Shown here: positions 1 through 10,104 of the stretch, one piece after another | Layout of the letters: each line of letters starts with the position of its first letter | Position numbering within the stretch: the first letter of the stretch is position 1 | From: Mycobacterium kubicae | Lineage (GTDB): Bacteria; Actinomycetota; Actinomycetes; Mycobacteriales; Mycobacteriaceae | Assembly (NCBI RefSeq): GCF_015689175.1 | Contig: NZ_CP065047.1 | Location: 3,844,001 to 3,908,000, forward strand | Direction of reading: 5' to 3' | DNA: 64,000 nt | Program-made: the position numbers and the translations under genes | Notes under the pieces: model-generated | Database searches by the model: none | What the model was told of the DNA's origin: nothing | What the model saw: the letters and a program-made list of their open reading frames with translations, nothing else

Positions 1-2
1 TA

Positions 3-872
3 CTGGCCACCAACGACATCGACGCGCTGCTCGCCTTGGGGGCTGACGCGTGTTGCTATAACCCGTTGTGGCCCAACATCGATGAGCTGGTTCGGCTGCT
101 GGAATCGGGGGTCAACGTCTGCTCGAGCGCCGCCTGGATCACCGGCGGCAAGCAGAGCCCGCAGGACCGCGAGCGCATCGTCGACGCGTGCCGGCGGGGC
201 GGTGCCACCATCTTCGGCAGCGGTGCACATCCGGGAATGACGAACATGGTCGGCATGGTGCTCAGCGCCTCCTGTGAGCGGGTCGACGAGATCCGCATCA
301 CCGAATCGGTGGACTGCTCAACCTACGAATCAGCGGAGACCCAGACGGCGATGGGGTTTTCGCAGGACCCCGACACCCCGGGTCTGGCCGAGAACGTGCG
401 AAGGGAAAGTGAAGTCTTCGCCGAATCGGCGGCGATGATGGCCGACGCGATCGGCGCGAAGCTGGACCGGATGACCTTTGACGTCACCTTCACCGCCGCC
501 ACCGCGGACAGTGACCTCGGGTTCATGAAGATCCCGGCCGGCACGGTCGGCAGTGTCTACGGCTATCACCGCGGCTGGGTAGGTGACCGCAACGTCGTCT
601 CGGTCGGATTCAACTGGACCATGGGCAACCACGTCGTGCCACCCAAGCCGCTGGAGCACGGACACGTGATTCAGGTGTTCGGGCTGCCCAACATGCGCAC
701 GGTCTTGCATTGCCTGCCGCCCAAGGATTGGACCGAACCGGGCTTCATGGGACTGGGCATGATCTACACCGCCATGCCGGTCACCAACGCGGTTCCGGCG
801 GTGGTCGCCGCCGAACCGGGCATCGTCACACTGGCCGACTTACCGCCGGTGACCGGCCGGGTGGGCCGATAA
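3..872 (+). CDS. DapB-like NAD(P)H-dependent oxidoreductase, 5' truncated by window edge
   Basis: The reading frame is open from the first bases of the window, so the N-terminus with the Rossmann nucleotide-binding motif lies outside. About 290 residues are visible. They include a Gly-rich stretch with GSGAHPGMTN and the C-terminal GTVGSVYGYHRGW region typical of the dihydrodipicolinate reductase-like / 2,4-diaminopentanoate dehydrogenase-like family. These enzymes reduce imines or deaminate amines with NAD(P). No true dapB context is present, so a housekeeping lysine-pathway role is unlikely. The gene ends about 180 bp before mmpS. The exact substrate cannot be read from the sequence. Confidence 0.7.
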   Translation: MATNDIDALLALGADACCYNPLWPNIDELVRLLESGVNVCSSAAWITGGKQSPQDRERIVDACRRGGATIFGSGAHPGMTNMVGMVLSASCERVDEIRITESVDCSTYESAETQTAMGFSQDPDTPGLAENVRRESEVFAESAAMMADAIGAKLDRMTFDVTFTAATADSDLGFMKIPAGTVGSVYGYHRGWVGDRNVVSVGFNWTMGNHVVPPKPLEHGHVIQVFGLPNMRTVLHCLPPKDWTEPGFMGLGMIYTAMPVTNAVPAVVAAEPGIVTLADLPPVTGRVGR

Positions 873-923
873 CACCTATGTCGTTGGACACATCCGGGCC
901 ACCCGGAGGAACGCTGCCGTGCA

Positions 924-943
924 CTAAGGTTTACGATACTTAG
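924..943. promoter_or_regulatory. Inverted repeat upstream of mmpS-mmpL
   Basis: CTAAG and CTTAG form an inverted repeat separated by 10 bp. A TACGAT hexamer inside it could serve as a -10 element. It lies about 110 bp before the mmpS start and is the most obvious dyad in the intergenic stretch. It could be an operator for a trans-acting regulator, since no regulator gene sits beside the pair. No clear IdeR box is visible. Confidence 0.35.
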
Positions 944-1054
944 CCGAGCAAAGGTTTCGTTCGCGTCAATTTTTGCTGGCGTGGGAAGCAAGCTCCCCGG
1001 CGGGGCGTTACAGGTCCTGTTCGGTGCCCAAGAAGGCGGCAGAAGGCGGTGGCT

Positions 1055-1498
1055 ATGCAGTCGGTTCCCATAGCGCGGGTGCTGAAGAAGGGGTGGATTC
1101 CCCTGCTCTTGGTGGTCGTCCTCGCCGTCTCAGGACTCGTTGTCTCTAGGTTGCACAAGATCTTCGGATCCCAAGACCTCAACGCCAACGCCGGCGCCGG
1201 AATCGAGATTGTGCAGTTCAATCCCAAGGTTGTCGTCTACGAGGTGTCCGGACCGCCCGGCGCTACCGCCAACATCAACTACTGGGACGAGAACGCCAAC
1301 ACCCATCAGGTCAACAGCGTGCCGCTGCCGTGGTCGACGACGATCTCGACTACGTTGCCGTCGGTGAGCGCCAACATCATGGCGCAAAGTGACAGCAGCC
1401 AAATCAGCTGTCGCATCACAGTGGACGGTGTCGTCCGCGAACATCAACAAGCCGACGGCGAAAACGCCCAGACCTTCTGCTTGGTGAAATCTGCATGA
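1055..1498 (+). CDS. mmpS: MmpS-family membrane accessory protein
   Basis: The protein has 147 residues: a short cytoplasmic N-terminus, one transmembrane helix (about residues 12-33, [18 protein letters not shown]) and an extracytoplasmic beta-rich domain with [12 protein letters not shown], the usual MmpS layout. MmpS proteins are periplasmic partners of MmpL transporters; MmpS4/MmpS5 support siderophore export. ATG 1055 is preferred over the in-frame GTG 1049 because AGAAGG lies 8 bp upstream of it. The stop codon overlaps the mmpL start (ATGA), so the pair is translationally coupled. Which MmpS subgroup it belongs to cannot be fixed without alignment. Confidence 0.9.
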   Translation: MQSVPIARVLKKGWIPLLLVVVLAVSGLVVSRLHKIFGSQDLNANAGAGIEIVQFNPKVVVYEVSGPPGATANINYWDENANTHQVNSVPLPWSTTISTTLPSVSANIMAQSDSSQISCRITVDGVVREHQQADGENAQTFCLVKSA

Positions 1499-4428
1499 GC
1501 GAGCTGAATCACAAGAGCCACCTGAATAACGAAGACAGCGCAGACACCGGCCCGATCCTCACGCAGCGGCCCGCCAAACCCGAGCGCGGCCACCGCCCGG
1601 TCATTCCCCACACGATCCGCATCTTGGCGGTGCCGATCATTCTGGTCTGGGTCTTCATCACCGTCCTCACCAACGTCATCGTGCCGACGCTGGAAACCGT
1701 CAGCGAGCAGCATTCGGCGCCGATGACGCCGTTGGACGCGCCGTCGATGAAGGCGATGATGCGTCTGGGTCAGAACTTCCACGAGTTCGACTCGAACAGC
1801 ACCGTGATGATCGTGCTGGAGGGTCAGCAGCCCCTCGGTGACCCCGCGCACCGCTACTACGACGAGTTGATTCGGCAACTGCGCCAAGATCCCAAGCACA
1901 TCCAGCACATTCAGGACTTCTGGGGTGACCGGCTGACCGCCGCAGGAGCGCAGAGTGCCGACGCCAAGGGCGCTTACGTCATGCTCAACCTCGCCGGCAA
2001 CCAGGGCACGACGCTGGCCAACGATTCCGTCGACGTCGTCCGCAAGGTGATCGAGCACAACCCGCCTCCGCCCGGGGTGAAGGCTTACGTCACCGGGCCC
2101 GCGGCGCTCAGCGACGACATGCACTTGATCGGCAACGCCAGCCTGGCCAAGATCACGCTGTTCACCCTCGGTGCCATCGCGATCATGTTGCTGCTGGTGT
2201 ACCGCTCCATCGTGACCACCATCGTGCAGCTGTTCATGACCTTCGTGGCGCTGGCGTGCGCGCGCGGAGTGGTCGCAGTCCTGGGTTACCACAACGTCTT
2301 CGGGCTGACCACATTCGCCGCCAACATCCTCACCATGCTGGCCATCGCGGCCGGGACGGACTACGGCATCTTCCTAGTCGGCCGCTATCAGGAGGCACTG
2401 GCAGCCGGTGAAGACCGAGAAACCGCCTACTACACCACATTTCGTGGCGTGGCCCCGGTGGTTCTAGGGTCGGGCCTGACCATCGCCGGGGCCACATATT
2501 GCCTGAGCTTCTCGCGGCTGCCCTGGTTCAACACCATGGGCGCGCCGGTTGCGATCGGCATGCTGGTCGTCGTGGCCGCCGGACTCACGCTGGGCCCGGC
2601 GGTGGTGTTCGTGGGCAGTCGCTTCCATCTGTTCGAGTCAAAGCGGGCCGCCAAACGGGGTCGGCTCTGGCGTCGCGTCGGCACTGCGGTGGTGCGTTGG
2701 CCCGCAGCGGTTTTGGCCGTCAGCGCTGCGGTCGTACTGGTCGGGATGGTTGCCCTGCCGGGCTATAAGACCAGTTACAACGATCGCTACTACCTGCCGA
2801 CCTCGGCCCCGTCCAACGTCGGGCAGGCCGCCGCGGACCGGCACTTCTCGCAGGCCCGGATGAACCCGGACATGTTGATGGTCGAGGCCGACCACGACAT
2901 GCGGAACCCGGCCGACATGCTGGTCTTGGACAAAGTCGCGAAGAACGAGATCCGCACCGTCGGGATCGCCATGATTCAAGACATCACCAGACCGCTGGGC
3001 ATCCCGATTCAGCACAGTTCCATACCGTTTCAAAACAGCATTCAGAGCCAGACGACCATGCAGAACATGGATTTCCTCAAGGACCGCATGTCCGACATCC
3101 TCAAGATGGCTGACTCGATGCAGTTCATGATCGAGACGATGCAACGCATGTACCAGGTCACCCAGGGTCTGGCCAACGCCGCCGACGACAGCGCGCGAAC
3201 GACCGCCGAAACCTCGGAGATCACCGACAACCTGCGCGACCACGTCGCCGATTTCGACGACTTCTGGCGGCCCATCCGTAGTTACTTCTACTGGGAGAAG
3301 CACTGCTACGACATCCCGATCTGCTGGTCGATCCGATCCCTGTTCGACGCCTTGGACGGGTTCGACCAGCTGGCCGAGAAATTCCATCAACTTTCGGCTG
3401 ACATCGGCCGGACGGCGCAGGCCACCCACGAGATGCTGGTGCTGATCCCGCCGATGATCGAAACGATGAAGACCACAAAGGGTCTCACGCTGACGATGCA
3501 CGCCACCTTCTCGGCGATGATCAATCAGATGGAGGCGATGAGCAATACCGCGGTCGTGATGGGGCAGAGCTTTGATGCGTCCAAGAACGACGATTTCTTC
3601 TACCTGCCGCCAGAAGCGTTCGACAACCCTGACTTCCAGACGGGTCTGCGCATGTTCCTGTCACCGGACGGCAAGTCGGCGCGGTTCTTCATCACCCATC
3701 AGGGCGATCCCATGACGCCAGAAGGGATTTCGCGAGTCGAGTCGGAGCGGACCGCAGCGCAGGAGGCTTTGAAGCAGTCCTCGCTGTCCGATGCGCGGGT
3801 GTACCTCGGCGGCACCGCCGCGACCTTCAAAGATATGGCCGACGGCGAGAAGTATGACCTCATGATCGCGGTGGTTTCGGCGCTGACGCTGATCTTCATG
3901 ATCATGCTGCTGCTGACCCGCAGTGTGGTGGCCGCGCTGGTGATCGTCGGCACCGCGGCCAGCTCGATCGCCGCCTCGTTCGGGTTGTCCGTGCTCATCT
4001 GGCAGGACCTGTTCGGCATCAGGATCCACTGGATTGTGGCGGCGCTGTCGGTCATCATCCTGTTGGCCGTGGGGTCTGACTACAACCTGTTGCTGGTTTC
4101 CCGGTTCAAGGAAGAGATCCATCACGGGCTCAAGACGGGGATCATCCGGTCGATGGCGGGCACCGGTGGAGTGGTGACGGCCGCCGGTCTGGTGTTCGCC
4201 TTCACCATGGCCGCGATGCTGGGCAGTGAATTGCGGGTGTTGGGCCAGTTCGGGTCCACCGTCTGCATCGGTCTGCTGTTGGACACGTTGATTGTGCGCA
4301 CCCTGTTGATGCCCTCGATCGCCACGCTGCTGGGTCGGTGGTTCTGGTGGCCGCAGGTGGTGCACCCGCGCGGTGACCACGCCCGGCCGTTGAGTAAGGC
4401 CCCGGCCAAAGCCGCTGTCCCGGTTTAG
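1495..4428 (+). CDS. mmpL: MmpL-family RND transporter (MmpL4/MmpL5-like)
   Basis: This 977-residue RND protein has the MmpL architecture. There is one N-terminal helix (about 40-65), a periplasmic domain, a five-helix block (about 220-380), a second large periplasmic domain with the long helical insertion (about 510-700), and a C-terminal six-helix block (about 795-960). Conserved pieces include [15 protein letters not shown] in the first half and [15 protein letters not shown] in the second; their Asp-Tyr pairs are the proton-relay residues of MmpL proteins. Pairing with mmpS suggests export of a lipid or siderophore. The stop codon overlaps the convergent degV stop by 4 bp. The substrate is not determinable here. 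Confidence 0.92.
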   Translation: MSELNHKSHLNNEDSADTGPILTQRPAKPERGHRPVIPHTIRILAVPIILVWVFITVLTNVIVPTLETVSEQHSAPMTPLDAPSMKAMMRLGQNFHEFDSNSTVMIVLEGQQPLGDPAHRYYDELIRQLRQDPKHIQHIQDFWGDRLTAAGAQSADAKGAYVMLNLAGNQGTTLANDSVDVVRKVIEHNPPPPGVKAYVTGPAALSDDMHLIGNASLAKITLFTLGAIAIMLLLVYRSIVTTIVQLFMTFVALACARGVVAVLGYHNVFGLTTFAANILTMLAIAAGTDYGIFLVGRYQEALAAGEDRETAYYTTFRGVAPVVLGSGLTIAGATYCLSFSRLPWFNTMGAPVAIGMLVVVAAGLTLGPAVVFVGSRFHLFESKRAAKRGRLWRRVGTAVVRWPAAVLAVSAAVVLVGMVALPGYKTSYNDRYYLPTSAPSNVGQAAADRHFSQARMNPDMLMVEADHDMRNPADMLVLDKVAKNEIRTVGIAMIQDITRPLGIPIQHSSIPFQNSIQSQTTMQNMDFLKDRMSDILKMADSMQFMIETMQRMYQVTQGLANAADDSARTTAETSEITDNLRDHVADFDDFWRPIRSYFYWEKHCYDIPICWSIRSLFDALDGFDQLAEKFHQLSADIGRTAQATHEMLVLIPPMIETMKTTKGLTLTMHATFSAMINQMEAMSNTAVVMGQSFDASKNDDFFYLPPEAFDNPDFQTGLRMFLSPDGKSARFFITHQGDPMTPEGISRVESERTAAQEALKQSSLSDARVYLGGTAATFKDMADGEKYDLMIAVVSALTLIFMIMLLLTRSVVAALVIVGTAASSIAASFGLSVLIWQDLFGIRIHWIVAALSVIILLAVGSDYNLLLVSRFKEEIHHGLKTGIIRSMAGTGGVVTAAGLVFAFTMAAMLGSELRVLGQFGSTVCIGLLLDTLIVRTLLMPSIATLLGRWFWWPQVVHPRGDHARPLSKAPAKAAVPV

Positions 4429-5258
4429 GTTTCGGGTAGCGCCAGGCAGACCGCGACCGCCCCGTCGCCGACGTGCAACGCGAGCACCGGCCCCATCGGG
4501 GTGATGATCGCCGGCTCGCACGCCGGTAGCCGCTGCGCCAATTCGGCGGCGACCTCCGTGGCGCCGTCCGGGTTGGCGACGTGGTGCACAGCCAGCGCGG
4601 CAGCATTGTCACCGACAATGTCGCACACCCGGTCGATCATGGCGGCCGTCGCATGCTTGGACGTTCGGACGCGTTGCGCCAGAACCAACTTGCCGTCATC
4701 GATGCGCAACACCGGCTTGAGCGCCAGCGCGGTACCCAACCACGCCTTCGCGCCACCGATGCGGCCGCTGCGACGCAGGTTGTCCAGGCGGTGCACGACC
4801 ATCATGGCGTGGCTGCGCCGCACCGCGGCCGCGGCGATGCTGGCGACGGTGTCCAGATCGGCGCCGTTGGCCGCCGCCCGCGCGGCGGTCAGCACGGTGA
4901 AACCGGCGCCCATCGCGGCGGACTTGGAATCGATGACACGGATGGCGGGGTCGAGATCGGCGGCGGTCCGCTCGGCGGCACCGTAGGTGCCCGACAGCGC
5001 CGAGGAGATGTGCACCGCGACCACTCCGTCACCGCCGCTGTCGGCCAACGCCTGCTGGTAGGCGTTGGCCAGTTCGGCCGGGGTGGCCGCCGCGGTCGTA
5101 GCGTTGCGTTTGTGGATGTCGTCGGGGACGTCGTCCACGCCGTCGCGCAAGTCAGCGTCGTCGAGCAGGATGTGCAGCGGCACCTCGCGGATGCTCCACT
5201 GGTCGCGCAGGTCGGGCGGCAGGCGCGAGGAGGTGTCGGTGACCACCACGACTGTCAT
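4425..5258 (-). CDS. DegV-family fatty-acid-binding protein
   Basis: The 277-residue protein has the DegV signature: N-terminal [14 protein letters not shown], a central [12 protein letters not shown] stretch and [20 protein letters not shown] in the second half. Family members bind a long-chain fatty acid and in Firmicutes act as fatty-acid-kinase B subunits; no FakA kinase is nearby. ATG 5258 is chosen because AGGAGG lies about 10 bp upstream; a GTG three codons earlier would abut that Shine-Dalgarno. It is the last gene of the nadD-rsfS-gpgP-octT-degV operon and the positional equivalent of Rv2417c. Its ribosome-binding site is supplied by the adjacent MIRU-like repeat. Confidence 0.88.
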   Translation of the reverse strand: MTVVVVTDTSSRLPPDLRDQWSIREVPLHILLDDADLRDGVDDVPDDIHKRNATTAAATPAELANAYQQALADSGGDGVVAVHISSALSGTYGAAERTAADLDPAIRVIDSKSAAMGAGFTVLTAARAAANGADLDTVASIAAAAVRRSHAMMVVHRLDNLRRSGRIGGAKAWLGTALALKPVLRIDDGKLVLAQRVRTSKHATAAMIDRVCDIVGDNAAALAVHHVANPDGATEVAAELAQRLPACEPAIITPMGPVLALHVGDGAVAVCLALPET

Positions 5259-5260
5259 CG

Positions 5261-5354
5261 GCGCCACTCCTCCTCATCGCTTCGCTCTGCATCGTCGCCG
5301 GCGCAAGTCATTAGCGCCACTTCTCCTCATCGCTTCGCTCTGCATCGTCGCCGG
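5261..5354 (-). repeat. MIRU-like tandem repeat, two copies
   Basis: Two 41-bp copies (5261-5301 and 5314-5354) differ by one base and repeat with a 53-bp period. On the minus strand each copy carries in-frame ATG codons and an AGGAGR Shine-Dalgarno. This is how mycobacterial interspersed repetitive units bridge genes inside operons. It fills the whole octT-degV gap and places its last Shine-Dalgarno before the degV ATG. The copy number may vary between strains. The assignment rests on layout, unit length and sequence resemblance recalled from M. tuberculosis MIRUs. Confidence 0.7.
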
Positions 5355-5357
5355 TCA

Positions 5358-6113
5358 CTAGGCGCGCGGCTTCTGATTGGGCACCCCTGCTTCGGCCAGA
5401 GCTTTGAGCATCAACTCCGCCACCGCCTGATGAGCTTCGAAGTTCCAGTGGATACCGTCGGGATTGCCACGCCCACTCAAAATCTCTTCGCCCACAGCGG
5501 CTTTGAGATCCACCAACGGAACATGGTGGCGCTGCGCCCAGTCGGTGATGGCCGCCGCCGTTCCGGCCCGCCCGTGGTGTGCCTTGCCGTAAGTCTCGGC
5601 GATATGCACCGACGGCAGCGAAGCCACCATCGGGATGCCGGGCCGGTTGAAATCGATTGCGGCACGGGTTTGCTCGAGGTACTCCACACTCAGATGTGGC
5701 GGCAGCGCGGACCGGGCCACCGGCGACAGCCGTGGCTGCACCCAGCCATAACCCTCACGAACCCAGCGCCGCAGCCACGGCGGCCGGACGTAGCGGATGA
5801 GCTCGCGCAACGCGGTGGGCAGCACCGACGGCAGCGAGTCCATACCGCTGGTCGCGAAGACGACGGCACCCGCCTTGGGCAGCGCTGCCCAGGACCGCGG
5901 ATCCTGGGTGGCCGCCCACCACACATCTCGACAGGTCCAGCCGATGCGGCCGATCAGTTCGACGCCCCAACCCAGTTGTGTCGCAACGAGATTGGGCCAG
6001 ATGCGAGGGTCATCGGCGGGTAGCCCGCCGGTGGGCCCGTAATAGGCCAGGGAGTCGGCGAAAATCAGCAGTACGGGTTTGGTCCCTTGCTCGGCGGGCA
6101 GCTCAGAGGACAT
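5358..6113 (-). CDS. octT: Diglucosylglycerate octanoyltransferase (SGNH hydrolase fold)
   Basis: The 251-residue protein has SGNH-family blocks: FADSLAYYG, with the nucleophile Ser at about residue 21 (an ADS variant of GDS), and [10 protein letters not shown] near the C-terminus with the catalytic Asp and His. It is the positional equivalent of Rv2418c, described as OctT. OctT transfers octanoate to diglucosylglycerate, an early intermediate of 6-O-methylglucose lipopolysaccharides. ATG 6113 is chosen because it overlaps the end of gpgP by 11 bp; a longer upstream frame runs through gpgP and is a shadow. The neighbour gpgP makes a precursor of the same pathway, which supports the assignment. 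Confidence 0.85.
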   Translation of the reverse strand: MSSELPAEQGTKPVLLIFADSLAYYGPTGGLPADDPRIWPNLVATQLGWGVELIGRIGWTCRDVWWAATQDPRSWAALPKAGAVVFATSGMDSLPSVLPTALRELIRYVRPPWLRRWVREGYGWVQPRLSPVARSALPPHLSVEYLEQTRAAIDFNRPGIPMVASLPSVHIAETYGKAHHGRAGTAAAITDWAQRHHVPLVDLKAAVGEEILSGRGNPDGIHWNFEAHQAVAELMLKALAEAGVPNQKPRA

Positions 6114-6777
6114 CGTCGGAGACCTGCGCCGAAGCGTTCCACACGTCCAACCGCCAGCGGATGTCGTCGAATTGCGCATCGGAGTCGTCGGAATAGCCGC
6201 TGAGCTGTACCCAGCTGGCGTTGCCCAGGCCACCGAGAACCGGCCAGTTGTCCACCGGCAGCTTCAGCAGCGCCGCCGACAAGGCGGCGATCAAGCCTCC
6301 GTGGGCAACCAGCACGATCGGTCGGTCGGGCTCGCTGGCGTCACCCCAATCCGGTTCGGTGGCGACCAACTCGGCCACCACCGGCACGCTGCGCGCGGCC
6401 ACGTCCACCCGGCTTTCTCCGCCGTGCGGGGCCCAGGTCGCATCTTCGCGCCACGCCACCCGAGCACCGGGCGCCCCGGCGTCGACCTGGTTGTGCGTCA
6501 GCCCCTGCCAGTCGCCCAGGTGGGTTTCCCGGAGGCGCGCATCCGCCCGCACCGGCAGGCCGGTTCGCTCGCTGAGCTTGATCGCCGTGTCGTAGGCGCG
6601 CCGCAGGTCCGAGGACAAGATCAGCAGCGGTTGCTGCTTGCCGAGTGCCTCTGCCGCGGCGACCGCCTGCGCGCGGCCCACCTCGCTGAGTTCGGTGTCC
6701 AGCTGACCCTGCATCCGGCTACCGAGGTTGTAACCGGTTTGGCCGTGCCGGAGCATCACCAGTCGGCGGATTTTCAT
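6103..6777 (-). CDS. gpgP: Glucosyl-3-phosphoglycerate phosphatase
   Basis: This is a histidine phosphatase (phosphoglycerate-mutase-like) protein of 224 residues. The RHG motif with the phospho-accepting His is at about residue 11 (LRHGQTGYN), a [18 protein letters not shown] block follows, and a late catalytic His lies in VAHGG. Rv2419c, the positional equivalent, dephosphorylates glucosyl-3-phosphoglycerate to glucosylglycerate for methylglucose lipopolysaccharide synthesis. The start at ATG 6777 overlaps the rsfS stop as ATGA. The arrangement rsfS-gpgP-octT implies co-transcription and translational coupling. Confidence 0.9.
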   Translation of the reverse strand: MKIRRLVMLRHGQTGYNLGSRMQGQLDTELSEVGRAQAVAAAEALGKQQPLLILSSDLRRAYDTAIKLSERTGLPVRADARLRETHLGDWQGLTHNQVDAGAPGARVAWREDATWAPHGGESRVDVAARSVPVVAELVATEPDWGDASEPDRPIVLVAHGGLIAALSAALLKLPVDNWPVLGGLGNASWVQLSGYSDDSDAQFDDIRWRLDVWNASAQVSDDVL

Positions 6778-7157
6778 TCGCCGCCCGCTGACTGTTGTGG
6801 GCCCAAGTCGACCTCGATGACCGGGCAGTCGCTCCACAGCCGGTCCAGGGCGTAGAAGTTGCGGTCATCCTGGTGCTGGATGTGCACCACGATGTCGCGG
6901 TAGTCCAGCAGAGTCCAGCGGCCCTCGCGGGCGCCCTCCCGCCGTGCCGGTTTGTGACCGGCCTGCCGCATCTTCTCTTCCACCTCGTCGACAATGGCGT
7001 TGACCTGCCGCTCGTTGGACGCCGAGGCGATGACGAAGCAATCGGTGATGACCAGCTGGCCCGAGACGTCGATGACGACGACGTCGTTGGCCAGTTTGGC
7101 CGAGGCGGCCGCGGCGGCGATCCGGGCCATGTCGATGGCTTCTTGATTGGCGGTCAT
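6774..7157 (-). CDS. rsfS: Ribosome silencing factor RsfS
   Basis: The 127-residue protein is an Iojap/RsfS protein with [25 protein letters not shown] and the C-terminal [15 protein letters not shown] block. RsfS binds ribosomal protein L14 and blocks subunit joining under nutrient limitation. ATG 7157 gives the usual family length and overlaps the nadD stop (ATGA). A longer upstream frame lies wholly within nadD and is rejected. It is the equivalent of Rv2420c and the second gene of the operon. The nadD-rsfS pairing is widespread in bacteria. Confidence 0.93.
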   Translation of the reverse strand: MTANQEAIDMARIAAAAASAKLANDVVVIDVSGQLVITDCFVIASASNERQVNAIVDEVEEKMRQAGHKPARREGAREGRWTLLDYRDIVVHIQHQDDRNFYALDRLWSDCPVIEVDLGPQQSAGGE

Positions 7158-7819
7158 GCGTTGTTCCCGGCGGGTAGGGATTGGGTGGGGTGAGCGTGTT
7201 CGTCCGGACGCTGGCAGTACAGCCGGCGCTTGGAGACGTACTGCACCACGCCGTCGGGCATCAGGTACCACAGTGGTCGCTGCTGCTCGGCGCGGCGGCG
7301 GCAGTCGGTGGACGAGATCGCCAAAGCCGGGATCTCGACCAAAGTCAGCGCGTTCTCGGGTAGATCAACCAGGACCCCGGTGACGTGTTCGCGGCGCAGT
7401 TCGTAGCCAGGCCGGCTCACACCGATGAATCGCGCCAGATCGAACACCTCCTCCCAGCCCTGCCAGGTCAGGATGGTGGCCAGCGCGTCGGCACCGGTGA
7501 TGAAGTACAGCTCGGCGTCGGGGTTGAGGGTGTGCAAGTCCCGCAATGTGTCCTTGGTATAGGTGGGACCGCCGCGATCGATGTCGACCCGGCTCACCGA
7601 GAAGCGGGGATTGGAGGCGGTGGCGATCACCGTCATCAGATACCTGTCCTCGGCCGCGGAGACGTGGCGCTCCTTCTGCCAGGGCTGTCCGCTGGGTACA
7701 AAGACGACCTCGTCGAGGTCGAAAAGGTCGGCCACCTCGCTGGCGGCAACCAAGTGCCCGTAATGGATGGGGTCGAAGGTCCCACCCATCACACCGAGCC
7801 TGCGCAGTGGCTTTTGCAC
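7154..7819 (-). CDS. nadD: Nicotinate-nucleotide adenylyltransferase
   Basis: The 221-residue NadD has the N-terminal nucleotidyltransferase motif [11 protein letters not shown] and the C-terminal ISSTDCRRR block (ISSTxxR). It converts nicotinate mononucleotide and ATP to deamido-NAD, the substrate of NadE, which is also encoded in this window at 22678-24720. The start is GTG 7819. It is the first gene of the operon and corresponds to Rv2421c. The promoter probably lies in the 77-bp gap shared with the divergent methyltransferase gene. Confidence 0.95.
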   Translation of the reverse strand: MQKPLRRLGVMGGTFDPIHYGHLVAASEVADLFDLDEVVFVPSGQPWQKERHVSAAEDRYLMTVIATASNPRFSVSRVDIDRGGPTYTKDTLRDLHTLNPDAELYFITGADALATILTWQGWEEVFDLARFIGVSRPGYELRREHVTGVLVDLPENALTLVEIPALAISSTDCRRRAEQQRPLWYLMPDGVVQYVSKRRLYCQRPDEHAHPTQSLPAGNNA

Positions 7820-7896
7820 GGTTTGCCAGCTTACTTGAGCATGTGTTTACGCTTCGTTTCCCAGCATCAGCGGGCTCGGTCGGGTAGAAGAAGTCT

Positions 7897-8943
7897 GTGA
7901 CTGACGTGCCGCTCGGGTCACTGGGCCCGCAGCAATCACTCAAAGAGGCGATGACCCGGCGCTTGTTCACCCGCTCGGTGGTCTCCGGCGAGGTCACGCT
8001 GCCCGCCGTACCGAGCATGATCGACGAGTACGTGTCGATGTGCGCAAACCTTTTCGCCACCGTCGGGCGCACGTTCTCCGACGAGGAACTTGCCCACGTT
8101 CGCATGGTGCTCGAGGGTCAGCTGGGCGAGGCTTACGCGGCTTCCCCGCGGTCCTCGATCGTCATCTCCTACAACGCTCCCATCGGCCCCACCTTGCACT
8201 ACCAGGTCGAGCCGCGCTGGTGGACGGTCGAGGCGGCCTACGAGGACTGGATCAGCACCCGCGAGCCGCCGCTGTTCGGGACCGAGCCCGACGCTCGAGT
8301 GTGGGCGCTGGCCAACGACGCCGCCGAACCGGGCACCCACCGGGTTCTCGAGATCGGCGCCGGTACCGGCCGCAACGCGCTGGCCCTGGCGCGCCGCGGT
8401 CATCCGGTCGACGTGGTCGAGATGACCCCGAAGTTCGCCGACATGATTCGTGCCGACGCCGAGCGCGAGTCACTGGACGTGCGCGTCATCGTGCGGGACG
8501 TGTTCGCCACCCGAGACGATCTGCGGCAGGACTACGCGCTGATCGCACTGTCAGAGGTGGTGTCGGACTTCCGTAGCACCCAACAACTGCGTGCGTTGTT
8601 CGAACTGGCGGCGCACTGCCTGGCCCCGGGTGCGCGCCTGGTGTTCAACGCGTTTCTCGCCTCGGGCGGCTACGTGCCGGACCAGGCGGCGCGCGAATTC
8701 GGGCAGCAGGCGTATACCAGCATTTTCACCAGGCATGAGCTGTCGGCTGCGGTCGCCGGATTGCCTCTCGAGTTGGTTGCCGACGATTCGGTGTACGACT
8801 ACGAGCGTGCGAACCTGCCCGACGGCGCTTGGCCGCCCACCAGCTGGTACGCCAATTGGGTCAGCGGCTTGGACGTGTTCCCCGTCGAGCGGGAGATGAG
8901 CCCAATCGAGATGCGCTGGTTGGTGTTTCAGAAGCGACGCTGA
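7897..8943 (+). CDS. Class I SAM-dependent methyltransferase
   Basis: The 348-residue protein has a central Rossmann methyltransferase domain with motif I LEIGAGTGRNALALARRG (about residues 149-166), an acidic VVEM end of strand 2 and a DVFATR post-II region. The N-terminal 140 residues look helical and family-specific. It is probably the positional equivalent of Rv2423, which I recall as the same length. The start is GTG 7897; no strong Shine-Dalgarno is visible. The acceptor substrate is unknown. It is divergent from nadD. Confidence 0.75.
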   Translation: MTDVPLGSLGPQQSLKEAMTRRLFTRSVVSGEVTLPAVPSMIDEYVSMCANLFATVGRTFSDEELAHVRMVLEGQLGEAYAASPRSSIVISYNAPIGPTLHYQVEPRWWTVEAAYEDWISTREPPLFGTEPDARVWALANDAAEPGTHRVLEIGAGTGRNALALARRGHPVDVVEMTPKFADMIRADAERESLDVRVIVRDVFATRDDLRQDYALIALSEVVSDFRSTQQLRALFELAAHCLAPGARLVFNAFLASGGYVPDQAAREFGQQAYTSIFTRHELSAAVAGLPLELVADDSVYDYERANLPDGAWPPTSWYANWVSGLDVFPVEREMSPIEMRWLVFQKRR

Positions 8944-8957
8944 GCACGCGCGTGCTC
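8942..8957. terminator. GC-rich palindrome at the methyltransferase 3' end
   Basis: A perfect 16-bp palindrome, GAGCACGCGCGTGCTC, begins inside the stop codon region of the methyltransferase gene and sits in the gap to the convergent DUF1330 gene. It could form a short hairpin acting as a bidirectional terminator. No T-tract follows, as is usual in mycobacteria. Confidence 0.45.
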
Positions 8958-8993
8958 CCCGACGCGTTCCGGACAATCGAACCAGGTGGTTTC

Positions 8994-9314
8994 TCATGTG
9001 GTGGGGGCCGGTCCGCTGCTGTCAGCGGACAAACCGGAAACCAAAAGCGCGAATCCTTCAGTGGCGGCTAGTCGTTTCCCCAGCAGTGGCTCGTATTGCG
9101 GTGAGTTGTAGAACTCGTTGAATTCCTGACGCGACGGAAATTCCAGTATCACTGTCCTGGCACCGGCCGGCTGACCTTCGATCACCTCAGAGTCGTCGTC
9201 GACAACCAGGACCTTGCAGGGGATTTGGGAGAGCACTGGCGCCACCTCAGCCATGTACTCCGCTAACAATCCAGGATTGGTGATCGCAGCGTTCACAACG
9301 AAATAAACGGACAT
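8994..9314 (-). CDS. DUF1330 domain protein
   Basis: The 106-residue protein starts MSVYFVVNAAITNPGLLAEYM and carries the ILEFPSRQEFNEFYNSPQYEPLLGKR block that defines DUF1330, a ferredoxin-like dimeric alpha/beta-barrel family. The biochemical role of the family is not established. AGAGAGAGG lies upstream of ATG 9314. It is convergent with the methyltransferase and divergent from the GNAT gene. Confidence 0.85.
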   Translation of the reverse strand: MSVYFVVNAAITNPGLLAEYMAEVAPVLSQIPCKVLVVDDDSEVIEGQPAGARTVILEFPSRQEFNEFYNSPQYEPLLGKRLAATEGFALLVSGLSADSSGPAPTT

Positions 9315-9529
9315 CGTTACCCGTACCTCTCTCTTTGCGGCTGACCGCCAGACCGACTTCGGTTGCCGTCATGTCGCGACCCGACTCAGCCAAAACTATC
9401 GAATCCGACCGGGCGCAGACTGACGATGACCGTTCTGGTATGTCGCTATGCGCTTTTCGCATCAGCGCAAGACCCGAACTGCGCGACGATGAGCTGGTGC
9501 AGTCGGCAGCACGAGGAGGTGAATGGCCA

Positions 9530-10087
9530 ATGCCGGGAACCGATCAACCGTTGGTTCGCCAGTTGTCCATTCGCACGGCGACGGCCGATGACCTGCCACG
9601 CGTGAATGAGATTGCCGCCCTGGCGGTGAACATGCTGCTGTCCCCCTATTTCACCGTCGAGCAGGTCCGTGCCGCCAATGACGCGAAGATCTATGAGCTG
9701 GACGTCGATCTGGTGGCAGCGGGCACGTATTACGTGGGTGAAATCGACGGCGTAGTGGTCGGGGGTAGTGGCTGGAGCACGAGCGGGCAGGTGGACTCAA
9801 TCGTCGGACGAAAAGCGGAATCCAGCGGCACGGCGGTGATGCGCTCGACCTATATTGACCCTGGCTGGAGTCGACGAGGCATCGCAACGCTACTGGCACG
9901 CACCACCGAAACCGCTGCCAGGCTGTCCGGGTTCCGCCGCTTCGAAACGATGTGCACGCCGGTGGCGGCCGCGATGCGCCGCGTGCTGGGCTACCAGGTG
10001 ATCGCAACCGCGCAAGTTCCCTACGGCCCCGGCTTCCTACTTGACCTGGTGGTGATGCGGAAGGACGCGGCAGGCGCGCCCACGTGA
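9530..10087 (+). CDS. GNAT-family N-acetyltransferase
   Basis: The 185-residue protein has a GNAT fold. SIRTATADDLPRVNEIA forms strand 1/helix 1, and STYIDPGWSRRGIATLLARTTE is the acetyl-CoA-binding motif A with the R/Q-x-x-G-x-A signature (RRGIA). ATG 9530 is preferred because AGGAGG at 9514-9519 lies 10 bp upstream; the open frame further upstream to 9335 has no initiation signal. The substrate is unknown. It converges on the VWA gene with an 17-bp gap. Confidence 0.8.
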   Translation: MPGTDQPLVRQLSIRTATADDLPRVNEIAALAVNMLLSPYFTVEQVRAANDAKIYELDVDLVAAGTYYVGEIDGVVVGGSGWSTSGQVDSIVGRKAESSGTAVMRSTYIDPGWSRRGIATLLARTTETAARLSGFRRFETMCTPVAAAMRRVLGYQVIATAQVPYGPGFLLDLVVMRKDAAGAPT

Positions 10088-10104
10088 ATCCGGGCCGTGA
10101 CCGC

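Noticed and set aside
4581..6023. Long plus-strand frame opposite degV and octT
   Set aside because: His/Arg/Gly-rich product without a domain, fully antisense to two recognised genes.
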